DNA of 64,000 bases, from positions 1-64,000 of the forward strand of contig JBDTNL010000008.1 in NCBI GenBank assembly GCA_039933785.1. The letters run 5' to 3'. The DNA comes from JBDTNL01 sp039933785 (GTDB lineage Bacteria; Acidobacteriota; Thermoanaerobaculia; Multivoradales; JAGPDF01). A model generated the notes under the pieces. That model was not told where the DNA came from, did not search any database, and saw only the letters and a program-made list of their open reading frames with translations. The number at the start of each line of letters is the position of its first letter. Position 1 is the first letter of the stretch. Positions 17,963 through 30,303 of this stretch are shown one piece after another. The position numbers and the translations under genes were made by a program.

Positions 17963-18940
17963 ATGCCGCCAGAGCGCCGTTTCGAGCCCATCCGCGACTG
18001 GCGCGAGGGCGACAGCATCGTCGGATTCGCGCTGGTCACCAAGAAGGAAGTGCGTCAGGACAAGAGCGGCCGCGACTACCTCGACATGGAGGTTTCCGAC
18101 GCCACCGGCTCGATGATCGGCAAGGCCTGGTCGGACAGTAAGGCCCTCCAGCGTACGTTCTCTGTCCACGAGTACGTGAAGGTCAAGGGGCAGGTGCGCG
18201 CGTTTCGAGATCAGCTGCAGTTCAACGTCGAGGACTGCCGGCCGATCACCGACGAAGATCGCCAGGAGGGGTTCGACGAGAGCAAGCTGGTCCCGTCAAC
18301 CCGTGAGGACATCGACGACCTCTGGATGCGCCTGGCAGGGTTGCTGGGATCGGTCGATCGCGCCGTCCTCCGCCGTCTGGCGCAAGAGACCCTCGACGTC
18401 TGGGGCGCCCAGCTACGGGAGCACCCGGCCGCGAAGACCATTCACCACGCGTACCGCGGAGGCCTGCTCGAGCACTCGGTCTCGATGGCCGAGCTCGCCG
18501 ATGCGGTGGCCAAGCACTACCCGGAGCTCGATCGGGATCTGCTGCTGCTCGGCGTGCTCTTTCATGACCTCGGGAAAATTATCGAGCTCGGGGCGATGCC
18601 GGCTAACGACTACACGCTGCCTGGCCGGTTGGTCGGACATGTGGTGATCGGCCGCGATCTACTGCGCGACCGTTGCGCGGCGATCCCGGACTTTCCGGCC
18701 GCACTCCAGCTCCAGCTCGAGCACCTGGTGCTTTCTCACCAAGGCACGCGAGAATTCGGCGCCGCGGTCGAGCCGATGACCGCCGAGGCGCAGGCGCTGC
18801 ACTTCATCGACGATCTGGACTCCAAGATGAATCAGCTGCGCCGGGCAAGGGAGAACGGGCCGGCTCTGCAGTGGAACAACACGCTGCGGCGATTTCTGTA
18901 CTTCCTTCCCGCCGAGCCGGCGGCGGAGGTCCTGCCCTAG
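17963..18940 (+). CDS. OB-fold plus HD-domain 3'-5' exoribonuclease, YhaM-like
   Basis: A 325-residue protein with an N-terminal OB fold (about 10-95; YLDMEVSDATGSMIGKAW) and an HD phosphohydrolase domain (about 155-300) with HAYRGGLLEHSVSM, the metal pair in LFHDLGKI and a late HLVLSHQG. This domain order is that of YhaM/CBF1, which trims RNA and single-stranded DNA 3' ends. It is divergent from the VWFA gene across 149 bases. Confidence 0.88.
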   Translation: MPPERRFEPIRDWREGDSIVGFALVTKKEVRQDKSGRDYLDMEVSDATGSMIGKAWSDSKALQRTFSVHEYVKVKGQVRAFRDQLQFNVEDCRPITDEDRQEGFDESKLVPSTREDIDDLWMRLAGLLGSVDRAVLRRLAQETLDVWGAQLREHPAAKTIHHAYRGGLLEHSVSMAELADAVAKHYPELDRDLLLLGVLFHDLGKIIELGAMPANDYTLPGRLVGHVVIGRDLLRDRCAAIPDFPAALQLQLEHLVLSHQGTREFGAAVEPMTAEAQALHFIDDLDSKMNQLRRARENGPALQWNNTLRRFLYFLPAEPAAEVLP

Positions 18941-18947
18941 TACTGCC

Positions 18948-19373
18948 CTAGCTCCATGTCATCCGATACAGCATCACGTAGACCACGATCCCGGTGATCG
19001 AGACGTAAAGCCACACCGGTAGCGTGATGCGAGCGATGGCGCGATGGCGGAGGAAGTCCGAGCGCCAAGCGCGGCGCAGCGTGATGAAGGCGAGGAATGG
19101 CACCAAGGCCGCCAGCGCCGTGTGGGTTGCGAGAATCGTCAGGTACAGGGTGCGGACCCCGCCGGTCCCGGAGAACCTGACCGAGCCCACCTGCCAGTGA
19201 TAGATCAAGTACGAAATCAGAAACAGCGTCGACGACACGAACGCCGCGATCATGCAGGCGCGATGGGCGGCGATCTTGCGGGCGCGAATCAGCGCGAACC
19301 CGACGAGCAGCAACACCGTGCTCAAGCCATTGAGACAAGCATTCACGGTCGGCAGCGAATGAATGTCGAGCAC
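18948..19373 (-). CDS. DUF420 membrane protein (CtaM/YozB-like)
   Basis: A 141-residue protein with four membrane segments and family histidines (HRACMIAAF, YHWQVG, THTALA, HRAIARIT). DUF420 proteins such as CtaM are needed for assembly of haem-copper oxidases in Firmicutes. Here it follows SCO and CtaB genes on the minus strand, which supports an oxidase-assembly role. It ends 8 bases from the convergent HD nuclease gene. Confidence 0.85.
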   Translation of the reverse strand: MLDIHSLPTVNACLNGLSTVLLLVGFALIRARKIAAHRACMIAAFVSSTLFLISYLIYHWQVGSVRFSGTGGVRTLYLTILATHTALAALVPFLAFITLRRAWRSDFLRHRAIARITLPVWLYVSITGIVVYVMLYRMTWS

Positions 19374-19388
19374 GAAGATCCCTGCGAG

Positions 19389-20075
19389 CTACTCAGCGAG
19401 CAGCGAGGAGAGGTCGACGATCAGCCGATCCATCGACTGCGGGTCGTCGTACTCGTACGTCCCGCGCGCCTTGCCGTAGCGGTCGACCAGCATCAACCGC
19501 GTGCTGTGCAAGATCGGCTCCTGAGGCGTCGCACCTTGTTCGAGCGCGAGATGGAAGCCTTGCAGGATCAGCGGCCGGACGACTTGCGGAGGCCCGGTCA
19601 GGAAGTGCCAGCGGCTGGCGGTGAGTGAGCCCACGCCGTGTTTCGTCGCGTAGTCCGCCAGCACCGCGGGGGTGTCGAACTCGGGGTCGACGGTGATCGA
19701 AACCCGCGCCACCCGAGAGGCCGCGGGAAAACGCTTCCCCAAGGCCTTCATCTGCTCGGTGATTAGCGGACAGACGCCGCCGCAGCGGGTGAAGATGAAC
19801 GAGGCGATCCACGGTGAACCCTCGAGGTCTCGCCGCGAGAGCGCCTGGCCGTCGCTATCGGTGAGCGAGAACTCGGGCAGAGCGAAGAGAACGCCCGGAG
19901 CCGGCTGTGCGCTCGCAACCCGCTGTTGGCGGGTCCACCAAGTAAGGCCCGCGAGGGTGATCAGCGCCGCGACCAGCAGCGCCCAGAGGAAGATCTGCGG
20001 CGTGGTGATCGGCCGCGACGCAGGCGGCGGCAGCTGGGGCGGCGGCCCGGAGGAAACGTCCTGTGACTCGCTCAA
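19389..20075 (-). CDS. SCO-family copper chaperone
   Basis: A 228-residue protein with one N-terminal membrane anchor (IFLWALLVAALITLAGLTWW) and a thioredoxin-like SCO domain. The copper-binding pair is TRCGGVCP near residue 92, and the third ligand histidine is probably in LHSTRLMLVD. SCO proteins help load CuA in subunit II of cytochrome oxidase. It lies between ctaB and DUF420. A second, divergent SCO protein is encoded at 30303-31208. Confidence 0.92.
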   Translation of the reverse strand: MSESQDVSSGPPPQLPPPASRPITTPQIFLWALLVAALITLAGLTWWTRQQRVASAQPAPGVLFALPEFSLTDSDGQALSRRDLEGSPWIASFIFTRCGGVCPLITEQMKALGKRFPAASRVARVSITVDPEFDTPAVLADYATKHGVGSLTASRWHFLTGPPQVVRPLILQGFHLALEQGATPQEPILHSTRLMLVDRYGKARGTYEYDDPQSMDRLIVDLSSLLAE

Positions 20076-20090
20076 GGCGTCTCTATCGCG

Positions 20091-20978
20091 TCAGCGCGTC
20101 GCGCGATCGACGACCAGAAGGAGAAGAACGGCGGGCAGATAAAGGACCGAGGCCATCATGAGCTTCCGCGCCGAGGTGTGGGTCAGTGAGCGCGAAAACT
20201 CCCAGCAGTACCCCAGCAGCACGACGCCGAGGACGAGCGCGGCGCCGAAGTAGATCGGCCCGGCGAAACCGAAAACGCTCGGCAGCAAGCTAACCGGCAG
20301 CAGGGCGGCGCAGTAGAGGACCGCCTGGCGTGCCGTCGACACTCCGCTCGGATCGATCACCGGGAGCATCGGGTAACCGCCGCGCGCGTAGTCCTCGCGG
20401 AACATCCAGGCGATCGCCAGGAAGTGCGGCATCTGCCAGAGGAAGAGGATTCCAAACAGGATCCAGGCCTCGGGCCCGATCGAGTCGCGAACCGCGGTCC
20501 AACCCATCATCGGCGGGACGGCTCCGGGAACGGCGCCGATCACAGTCGAGAGCGAGGTGACCTGCTTGAGCGGTGTATAGAGGAAAACATACCCGGCGAG
20601 CGTCAGGCCGCCGAGGAGCGCCGTCAATAGGTTCACGAAAACCGCGAGCTCCGCCATCCCGACTATTGCCAGCCCGACGCCGAACAGCAGGCCGAGGTCG
20701 ACACTCAGCCTCCCGGAAGGCAACGGCCGGCGCTCGGTGCGGCGCATCCGCGCATCGAGGTCGCGCTCCCAGACCTGATTGAGCGCTGAGGCACCACCCG
20801 CGACCAGCGCCGTCCCGACCAGTGTGTGGAGGAACCGCAGCAACGGGAATGGACCTGAACTCGCCACCGCGAAGCCCACCGCGGTGGTCAGCACAACCAG
20901 GAGAGTGATGCGCGGCTTCGCCAGCTCGAGAAAATCCGAGGCGCGAGAACGAGCGATCAGCTGAGCGTCCGAGGTCAT
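20091..20978 (-). CDS. ctaB: protohaem IX farnesyltransferase (haem O synthase)
   Basis: A 295-residue UbiA-family membrane prenyltransferase. Both aspartate-rich motifs are seen: NQVWERDLDARM near residue 70 and the later REDYARGGYPM region. It adds a farnesyl group to protohaem for A/O-type oxidases. The ATG at 20978 gives the expected short N-terminus before LELAKPRITLLVV; starts at 21011 or 21152 would add a poorly conserved tail and, in the latter case, run into ctaA. It is first in a minus-strand group with SCO and DUF420 genes. Confidence 0.92.
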   Translation of the reverse strand: MTSDAQLIARSRASDFLELAKPRITLLVVLTTAVGFAVASSGPFPLLRFLHTLVGTALVAGGASALNQVWERDLDARMRRTERRPLPSGRLSVDLGLLFGVGLAIVGMAELAVFVNLLTALLGGLTLAGYVFLYTPLKQVTSLSTVIGAVPGAVPPMMGWTAVRDSIGPEAWILFGILFLWQMPHFLAIAWMFREDYARGGYPMLPVIDPSGVSTARQAVLYCAALLPVSLLPSVFGFAGPIYFGAALVLGVVLLGYCWEFSRSLTHTSARKLMMASVLYLPAVLLLLVVDRATR

Positions 20979-21072
20979 ATTCGATGGCGAGTGAGCAATC
21001 GCACAAGCCATCGTCACTCTATCGCGAAGGATTCGTCGGGCGACAGGCGCGCCCGCTATCATCCGACTCGTC

Positions 21073-22020
21073 ATGCAGCGGCCCGCCATGAATCCATCCC
21101 TCCGATTGCCGCGCTTCGCCTGGGCCGTGCTGGCCTTCAATCTGGCGGTCATCCTCTGGGGCGCCTACGTTCGCGCTACGGGATCCGGTGCCGGCTGCGG
21201 GGGGCACTGGCCATTGTGCAACGGGGAGGCCATTCCCCGGGCGCCGTCGGTCGCCACCATGATCGAGTATTCGCACCGCGTGAGCAGTGGTCTCGCCCTG
21301 CTTGCCGTGGTGGCCCTCGCGGTCGCCACATGGCGCGGGCGACCGAAAGGCGATCCGGCTCGCCGCGGCGCTCTCGTGGCCGTGGCTCTCATGGTCTCGG
21401 AGGCTGCGCTGGGCGCGGCGTTAGTGCTCTTCCGGCTGGTGGCGGAAAACGAGTCCATGGCGCGCGCCATGTTCGTGGGCGCGCACCTTTTCAACACGTT
21501 TCTACTGCTCGGCGCCCTGGTGCTGACCGCACACTGGGCCGCAGGTGGAGCGCGCATCGGGCTCGCGGGCCGTCGCCGGGAGGCTTGGAGCTTCGCCATT
21601 GCGCTGCTCGGCTTGCTGATCGTGGCCACGAGCGGCGCCGTGGCGGCGCTCGGGGACACGCTGCATCCAGCGACGACGTTGACTCAGGCCCTACAGCAGG
21701 ATCTCTCCCCCACGTCGCAGCTGCTGCTTCGGCTGCGCGTGCTCCACCCGCTGCTCGCCGCGGCGACCGCGGTCTTCCTCTTGCTGCTCGCCGTCCGAAT
21801 CCGCCGCGAGAACCGCCAACCCGAGGTGCGCAACGGCGCCCGGCGGGTAATTCTGCTCGTTCTCCTCCAAATCGCCTTGGGACTGGCGAATATGGGTCTG
21901 TTGGCGCCGATCGGACTTCAGCTAGGGCACTTGTTGTTGGCGGATTTCGTCTGGCTGGCTACGATTTTGTTCGGCGCCCGGGTCTTCGCGCTCGAGGTCG
22001 ATCGCTCCCCAAAGTCATAG
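21073..22020 (+). CDS. ctaA: haem A synthase
   Basis: A 315-residue eight-helix membrane protein of the CtaA/COX15 family. Typical features are TGSGAGCGGHWPLCNG with its cysteine pair, EYSHRVSSGL, and the second-half histidines in DTLHPAT and LRLRVLHPLL. It oxidises the haem O methyl group to haem A, using O2 or water-derived oxygen. Divergent from ctaB across 94 bases. An internal ATG at 21088 is an alternative start. Confidence 0.93.
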   Translation: MQRPAMNPSLRLPRFAWAVLAFNLAVILWGAYVRATGSGAGCGGHWPLCNGEAIPRAPSVATMIEYSHRVSSGLALLAVVALAVATWRGRPKGDPARRGALVAVALMVSEAALGAALVLFRLVAENESMARAMFVGAHLFNTFLLLGALVLTAHWAAGGARIGLAGRRREAWSFAIALLGLLIVATSGAVAALGDTLHPATTLTQALQQDLSPTSQLLLRLRVLHPLLAAATAVFLLLLAVRIRRENRQPEVRNGARRVILLVLLQIALGLANMGLLAPIGLQLGHLLLADFVWLATILFGARVFALEVDRSPKS

Positions 22021-22053
22021 CCAGCGATGCAAGTCATTGCCAAAGGTCCTCCC

Positions 22054-22071
22054 TTGTGAAAAGTTTCACAA
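22054..22071. promoter_or_regulatory. Rex-type operator, perfect palindrome
   Basis: The 18 bases TTGTGAAAAGTTTCACAA form two perfect 8-base arms around a 2-base centre. Read as TTGTGAA-N4-TTCACAA this matches the published Rex consensus, a repressor that senses the NADH/NAD+ ratio. It sits between ctaA and actA, just upstream of a candidate promoter. No rex gene is in the window. Confidence 0.75.
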
Positions 22072-22076
22072 TCTAG

Positions 22077-22105
22077 TTGCACGCCCTGTACGGGCAAGGT
22101 ATCGT
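22077..22105 (+). promoter_or_regulatory. candidate promoter of the ACIII-caa3 operon
   Basis: TTGCAC (22077-22082) and TATCGT (22100-22105) are separated by 17 bases and lie five bases after the Rex-type palindrome, 36 bases before actA. The match to sigma-70 boxes is modest (3/6 and 4/6), so this is a candidate only. Confidence 0.4.
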
Positions 22106-22140
22106 CCCAGCGAACGGCTCTCCAGAGGAGTTCCCGCGGC

Positions 22141-22803
22141 ATGGCTCAGATCTTCCACCGCAGTACGAACACGCTTGCCAAGGCGAGTATCTTCGGTGGG
22201 GTATTCATCGTCGGACTGCTCGGCCTGATCCTCTACGAGCTCGACCGTTCGCCGTACAACACGCGTCAGGGACTCATCCTCCATCAGCCGGTGCCGTTTA
22301 GCCACGAGCACCACGTCACCGGGCTTGGAATCGACTGCCGCTACTGCCACACCGGGGTCGAAAAGGTCGCTTCGGCGGGCATTCCGCCAATCGCCACCTG
22401 CTACAACTGCCACGCTCAGATCTGGAATGACAGCCCGATGCTGGCGCCCATCCGGGACGCCTACAAATCAGGGCATCCCATCGAGTGGAATCGTGTCCAC
22501 GATCTGCCGGACTACGTGTATTTCAATCACAGCATCCACGTCGCCAAGGGGGTCGGTTGCTCGACCTGTCACGGCCGCGTCGACTTGATGTCGCTCACCT
22601 CGCAGGCCAGCACGCTGCAAATGGGCTGGTGCATCGATTGCCACCGCAACCCGGCGCAATACGTGCGGCCGAAGGATCAGGTCTTCAACATGCTCTGGCA
22701 GCCGCCCGCCGATCAATTGACGAAGAGCGGACCTGACCTGGTGAAGGCGTACCACATTCTGCCGGCGCGCAACTTGATGAGCTGCTCTACGTGCCATCGC
22801 TAA
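22141..22803 (+). CDS. actA: alternative complex III subunit A, pentahaem cytochrome c
   Basis: A 220-residue protein with one N-terminal membrane helix (about 16-33) and five CxxCH motifs starting at C66, C87, C140, C164 and C215, as in ActA of alternative complex III. ActA receives electrons from the Fe-S clusters of ActB and passes them toward ActE and the oxidase. It is first in the ACIII operon and is preceded by a purine-rich GAGGAG site. Confidence 0.93.
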   Translation: MAQIFHRSTNTLAKASIFGGVFIVGLLGLILYELDRSPYNTRQGLILHQPVPFSHEHHVTGLGIDCRYCHTGVEKVASAGIPPIATCYNCHAQIWNDSPMLAPIRDAYKSGHPIEWNRVHDLPDYVYFNHSIHVAKGVGCSTCHGRVDLMSLTSQASTLQMGWCIDCHRNPAQYVRPKDQVFNMLWQPPADQLTKSGPDLVKAYHILPARNLMSCSTCHR

Positions 22804-22846
22804 TGGAACTCAGGATGTCTATCTCGACGGATCGCAGGAGCGCACG

Positions 22847-26062
<3,216 letters not shown>

Positions 26063-26065
26063 GCG

Positions 26066-27469
26066 ATGGCGCTGAGCGAACAGGAAGCCCTGCATCAGGC
26101 GATCGTGCCGCCGAAGCCGCCGTTCATCGCGCCAGGGCACAGCCCAGGTACGGTGACCGAGAAGATCAGCGAGATCGTCCTCACCAGGAAGACCCCGCGT
26201 TGGTGGTTCGTGGGTTTTGGCATCGCGTTCATCTTGGTCATGGGCTTCCTCTACGCGGTCACCAAGCTGGTTTTTGAAGGCACCGGCCTTTGGGGAGTCA
26301 ACATCCCCGTTGGCTGGGGCTTCGCGATCGTCAACTTCGTCTGGTGGATCGGCATCGGCCACGCCGGGACGCTGATCTCCGCGATCCTTTTGCTTCTCCG
26401 CCAGTCGTGGCGCACGTCGATCAACCGATTCGCCGAAGCGATGACGATTTTTGCCGTGGCCTGTGCCGGCATCTTCCCGATCATCCATACCGGCCGTCCG
26501 TGGCTGGCGTACTGGCTGCTGCCTTACCCCAACACCATGGGGGTCTGGCCAAACTTCCGCAGCCCGCTCGTTTGGGACGTGTTCGCGGTCTCGACGTACG
26601 CCACGGTTTCCCTGCTGTTTTGGTACATGGGTCTGATTCCCGACCTCGCGACTCTGCGCGATCGCGCCCAGAACAAGCCCGCGCAGATCATCTACGGAAT
26701 GCTGTCCATGGGCTGGCGAGGCGGATCTCGGCACTGGCAGAACTACGAAACGGCCTATCTCCTCATGGCCGGAATCGCGACCCCGCTGGTGCTCTCGGTG
26801 CACACCGTGGTTTCCTTCGACTTCGCCGCCGGTGTCGTTCCTGGGTGGCACACCACGATCTTCCCGCCCTACTTCGTCGCCGGCGCCATTTTCGCCGGCT
26901 TCGCCATGGTGTTGACCCTGACGCTCCCTCTGCGCGCCGTCTTCGGCCTACAGGACTTCATCACCCAGCGTCACGTGCAGAACATGGCCAAGGTCATGCT
27001 CGCCACCGGCTTGATCGTCGCCTACGGCTACATCATCGAGGCCTTCACCGGCTGGTACAGCGGCAGTCACTACGAGCACTTCATGATGCTCAATCGCATC
27101 AAGGGTCCGTACGGCTTCCAATACGCGATGCTCTGGCTGTGCAACATCCTGGCGCCGCAGGTGCTCTGGATCCGCTTTTTTCGCACCAATCCAGTGGCGC
27201 TTTGGATCGTCGCCATGTTCGTCAACGTGGGCATGTGGCTCGAGCGTTACATCATCGTGATAACCAGCCTGCATCGTGATTTCCTGCCCTCCTCCTGGGG
27301 CGAGTACGCCGGTACACGCTTCGACTGGATGATCTTCGTCGGCACGCTCGGTCTCTTCGTGGCACTCCTCTTCCTCTTCATTCGCTTCCTGCCCATGATC
27401 TCGATCGCCGAGATGCGGCATATGGCGCATCAGACCGCGCATTCGAGTGGAACCAAGGAGAAGGCGTGA
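26066..27469 (+). CDS. actC: alternative complex III subunit C, NrfD-like quinol-site subunit
   Basis: A 467-residue integral membrane protein of the NrfD/PsrC family with about ten hydrophobic segments. Conserved runs include WWIGIGHAGTLISAIL, NRFAEAMTIFAV and GWHTTIFPPYFVAGAIFAG. In ACIII it holds the quinol site next to the [3Fe-4S] cluster of ActB. It begins 3 bases after actB and touches actD. A close paralogue is encoded at 44236-45741. Confidence 0.94.
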   Translation: MALSEQEALHQAIVPPKPPFIAPGHSPGTVTEKISEIVLTRKTPRWWFVGFGIAFILVMGFLYAVTKLVFEGTGLWGVNIPVGWGFAIVNFVWWIGIGHAGTLISAILLLLRQSWRTSINRFAEAMTIFAVACAGIFPIIHTGRPWLAYWLLPYPNTMGVWPNFRSPLVWDVFAVSTYATVSLLFWYMGLIPDLATLRDRAQNKPAQIIYGMLSMGWRGGSRHWQNYETAYLLMAGIATPLVLSVHTVVSFDFAAGVVPGWHTTIFPPYFVAGAIFAGFAMVLTLTLPLRAVFGLQDFITQRHVQNMAKVMLATGLIVAYGYIIEAFTGWYSGSHYEHFMMLNRIKGPYGFQYAMLWLCNILAPQVLWIRFFRTNPVALWIVAMFVNVGMWLERYIIVITSLHRDFLPSSWGEYAGTRFDWMIFVGTLGLFVALLFLFIRFLPMISIAEMRHMAHQTAHSSGTKEKA

Positions 27470-28005
27470 TGAGAGCCGCCCAAACCTACGGCCTCGTCGC
27501 CGAGTTCCCCTCCGCTGAGGGGCTGGTGATAGCCGCCCGAGCCGCGCGTCAGGCCGGGTATTCTCGGATGGAGGCGTACACGCCCTTCCCGGTCGAGGAC
27601 TTGCACGACGCGCTTGATTTGCCGCCCTCGAAGGTTCCGATGATCGTGTTGGCGGGTGGCATCACCGGATGTCTGGGCGGATTCGGCCTGGCCTATTGGG
27701 CTTCGGCGATCGCGTATCCGATGAACATCGGTGGCAAAGCACTCAACAGCTGGCCAGCCTTCATCGTGCCGACCTTCGAGTGCACCATCCTGGTGGCCAG
27801 CCTTTCGGCGGTTCTCGGAATGCTGGCGCTCAACGGCCTACCGCAGCCTTACCACCCGCTGTTCAACGTCGAGCGCTTTTCCCACGCCTCACAAGACGGC
27901 TACTTCCTTGCCATCGAGGCGCGCGACAAGAAATTCGATCCCGCGGCCACCAAGGCTTTCTTGCAAGGCCTCAATCCGAGCGAGGTGACCGAAGTTGGGT
28001 ACTGA
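27469..28005 (+). CDS. actD: alternative complex III subunit D (DUF3341)
   Basis: A 178-residue protein with a soluble N-terminal part (about 1-55; MEAYTPFPVEDLHDAL) and two membrane helices, as in DUF3341. The ATG at 27469 shares a base with the actC stop (TGATG) and has AAGGAG eight bases upstream; a GTG one codon earlier is possible. ActD is a structural membrane subunit of ACIII. Confidence 0.92.
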   Translation: MRAAQTYGLVAEFPSAEGLVIAARAARQAGYSRMEAYTPFPVEDLHDALDLPPSKVPMIVLAGGITGCLGGFGLAYWASAIAYPMNIGGKALNSWPAFIVPTFECTILVASLSAVLGMLALNGLPQPYHPLFNVERFSHASQDGYFLAIEARDKKFDPAATKAFLQGLNPSEVTEVGY

Positions 28006-28651
28006 AACTCGCATGCCAGCCCTCGCTGCACTGCTCGCCGCCAGCGCCCTGGCCCTCGCCGGCTGCCGGCAGGACATGCACAACCAGCCCAAAGTGAAGC
28101 CGCTCACCAAGAGCGACTTCTTCGCCGACGGCCAGTCCTCGCGCGCACTTCCCGCCGGCACGGTAGCTCGCGGATATTTGCGCGAGGACCAGGCGTACTA
28201 CGCCGGGCGACAGGGTGACAAATTCGTCAGTGATTTTCCGATGCCCGTTACCCAGCAAGTGCTCGAGCGCGGGCAGGAGCGCTTCAACATTTTCTGCGCG
28301 CCTTGTCACGGCCGCCTCGGAGACGGCAACGGCATGGTGGTGCGCCGGGGCTATAAGCAGCCGCCGTCGTATGACGAGCAGCGTCTACTCGACCAGCCGC
28401 CGGGCTATTTCTTCGATGTCATGACCAATGGTTTCTCCACCATGCCGTCCTATGCCTCACAGGTTCCGGTGGAGGATCGCTGGGCGATTGCCGCGTATAT
28501 CCGCGCGCTCCAACTCAGCCGAAGCCTGCATCTGGCCGACCTGACTCCCGAGGATCGCGAAAAGTTGATGAAGGCCACGCCAACCAGTCCAGCCGGAACC
28601 GTGACGAAGCCGGCAACGCCGACCGAGGGAAACGAGAACGGCCATGAGTGA
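27995..28651 (+). CDS. actE: alternative complex III subunit E, monohaem cytochrome c lipoprotein
   Basis: A 218-residue cytochrome c. A lipoprotein signal ends at LALAGC (C24 from the TTG at 27995); one haem motif CAPCHG begins at C101, and the axial methionine is probably in TMPSYA. The TTG start overlaps actD and keeps the arginine of the signal peptide; an ATG at 28013 is the alternative. ActE delivers electrons to the oxidase. Confidence 0.9.
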   Translation: MGTETRMPALAALLAASALALAGCRQDMHNQPKVKPLTKSDFFADGQSSRALPAGTVARGYLREDQAYYAGRQGDKFVSDFPMPVTQQVLERGQERFNIFCAPCHGRLGDGNGMVVRRGYKQPPSYDEQRLLDQPPGYFFDVMTNGFSTMPSYASQVPVEDRWAIAAYIRALQLSRSLHLADLTPEDREKLMKATPTSPAGTVTKPATPTEGNENGHE

Positions 28652-29834
28652 GACTGTGACGGCGAACGACTGTCAACCGCCCGCGGATATCGCGCAACCG
28701 CGCGGTATCGCGCTGGGTGTGGCAGTCATCGCGACCGCGCTGGCCGGGATTGGCGGCTTCTTGAACCCCGACCAGTTCTTCAAGTCCTATCTGTTGGGCT
28801 ACCTGCTGATGCTGGGCCTGGCCTGCGGCTGTCTCGGGCTCTGCCTGCTGCACCATATGTCGCGCGGCGCTTGGGGCCTGATGCTCCGACGGGTGTGGGA
28901 GGCTGCGATCAAGACCCTACCTGTCGTGGCGCTGCTCTTCATCCCGATTCTGCTCGGACGCGAGCACATCTTTTCCTGGATGCGCCCCGGCGCCATGGAC
29001 GATCCGCTCTTGAAGTCGAAGGAGGCGTATCTCAACCTACCCTTCTTCATCGGCCGCGCGGCGTTCTATTTCGCGGCCTGGATTGGGCTTGGTTTCGGCC
29101 TCGTACGATTGTCGAAGAAGCAAGACGAAACCGCGGATCCATCGCTCTTTCGCCGTATGCAGGTGATCGCCGGGCCGGGCATCGTGCTGTTTTCCTTGAC
29201 CGTCACATTCGCGGCGTTCGACTGGGTGATGAGCCTCGATCCGAAGTGGTTTTCGAGCATTTTCGGACTCATCGTGCTGATCGGGCAAGGTCTTTCCGCG
29301 CTGGCCTTCGGGACGCTAATCATCGGGTTCCTCGGCAAGCGCGAGCCGATGAGCCGCTACGTCACGCCGACGAACCTGCACGACTACGGCAAGTTGACAT
29401 TGGCTTTCACCATGGTCTGGGCGTATTTTTCCTTTTCCCAGTTGCTCATCATCTGGTCGGCCAACCTGCCGGAAGAGGTCACGTTCTTCGTCCACCGCGT
29501 CGGACCCTGGAAGCCGATCTCCATCGCCCTGGCCGTGACGCATTTTCTTTTGCCCTTTGTTCTGCTCTTGTCGCGCGATATCAAGCGCAGCGCCCGTACC
29601 CTGGCTCGGGTCGCGGTGCTCATCCTGATCGCCCGCTGGGTCGATCTGTACTGGTACATTGGACCGGTCCTGCACCCCGGGTCGGTTTTGCCCCATTGGC
29701 TGGACATCGTGCTGCCAGTGGCGCTGGTCTCGGCCTGGACCTGGATGTTTTTCGGCTTCCTCTCGAAGCGTCCGCTCCTGCCGTTCAACGATCCGTTCCT
29801 GACCGAGGCGCTCACCCATGACTCAGCCCACTGA
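28644..29834 (+). CDS. actF: alternative complex III subunit F, membrane subunit
   Basis: A 396-residue membrane protein with about ten segments, related to but distinct from ActC. Typical runs are WVMSLDPKWFSSIFG and FSFSQLLIIWSANLPEE. In ACIII structures ActF lies beside ActC and contributes a possible proton path. It overlaps actE by 8 bases and the next gene by 17 bases. Its paralogue is at 46362-47591. Confidence 0.93.
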   Translation: MSETVTANDCQPPADIAQPRGIALGVAVIATALAGIGGFLNPDQFFKSYLLGYLLMLGLACGCLGLCLLHHMSRGAWGLMLRRVWEAAIKTLPVVALLFIPILLGREHIFSWMRPGAMDDPLLKSKEAYLNLPFFIGRAAFYFAAWIGLGFGLVRLSKKQDETADPSLFRRMQVIAGPGIVLFSLTVTFAAFDWVMSLDPKWFSSIFGLIVLIGQGLSALAFGTLIIGFLGKREPMSRYVTPTNLHDYGKLTLAFTMVWAYFSFSQLLIIWSANLPEEVTFFVHRVGPWKPISIALAVTHFLLPFVLLLSRDIKRSARTLARVAVLILIARWVDLYWYIGPVLHPGSVLPHWLDIVLPVALVSAWTWMFFGFLSKRPLLPFNDPFLTEALTHDSAH

Positions 29835-30303
29835 TCCGGGGCCTGTCCACGGCGCGGCGGACGAGCACGCTGCCGCGTACGACACCGAAATTCCGACGCG
29901 CGGGGTGTACTGGTCGAGCGCCATCCTGATGGGGACGCTGCTGCTCGCCATGGTCGCGATGTGGGGCCTCCTCGCGGGTATGGAGCACCAGGATTCGAAG
30001 CACAGCCGAGCGGCCTCGGTGCTTCAGGACGAGATCAACCGGAGCCGCGCGCAGGGCCCTCCGGGGCCGCTGCTGCAAGCCGATCCGACGCTCGACATGG
30101 TGCAGCTTCGCGCCGCCGAGGATGCCGCGCTCACCAGCTACGGCTGGGTCGACCGCGCGAGCGGTACGGTGCGCATTCCGATTCGCGAAGCCATAAACCG
30201 GATCGCGGCGCAAGGTTTGGGCGGTCATCCCGCCGCGTCACCGATGCCGGTGGCAGAGCCTGCTCCCGTGGCCGAAGCCAAACCCGTCGGAGGCGCCCAC
30301 TAG
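29818..30303 (+). CDS. small single-helix membrane protein of the ACIII-oxidase operon
   Basis: A 161-residue protein with one membrane helix (about 32-55; SSAILMGTLLLAMVAMWGLL), a periplasmic segment with LQADPTLDMVQLRAAEDAA, and a Pro/Ala-rich tail. The second half resembles small proteins found beside SCO and oxidase genes in other ACIII loci; the segment YGWVDRASGTVRIPI looks like the conserved core. Function unknown, possibly oxidase assembly. It overlaps actF and shares a base with the SCO start. Confidence 0.8.
   Translation: MTQPTDPGPVHGAADEHAAAYDTEIPTRGVYWSSAILMGTLLLAMVAMWGLLAGMEHQDSKHSRAASVLQDEINRSRAQGPPGPLLQADPTLDMVQLRAAEDAALTSYGWVDRASGTVRIPIREAINRIAAQGLGGHPAASPMPVAEPAPVAEAKPVGGAH

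Noticed and set aside
20979..21152. Longer start of ctaB at 21152.
   Set aside because: It would overlap the divergent ctaA coding start and add 58 residues with no family match; the start at 20978 gives the normal length.
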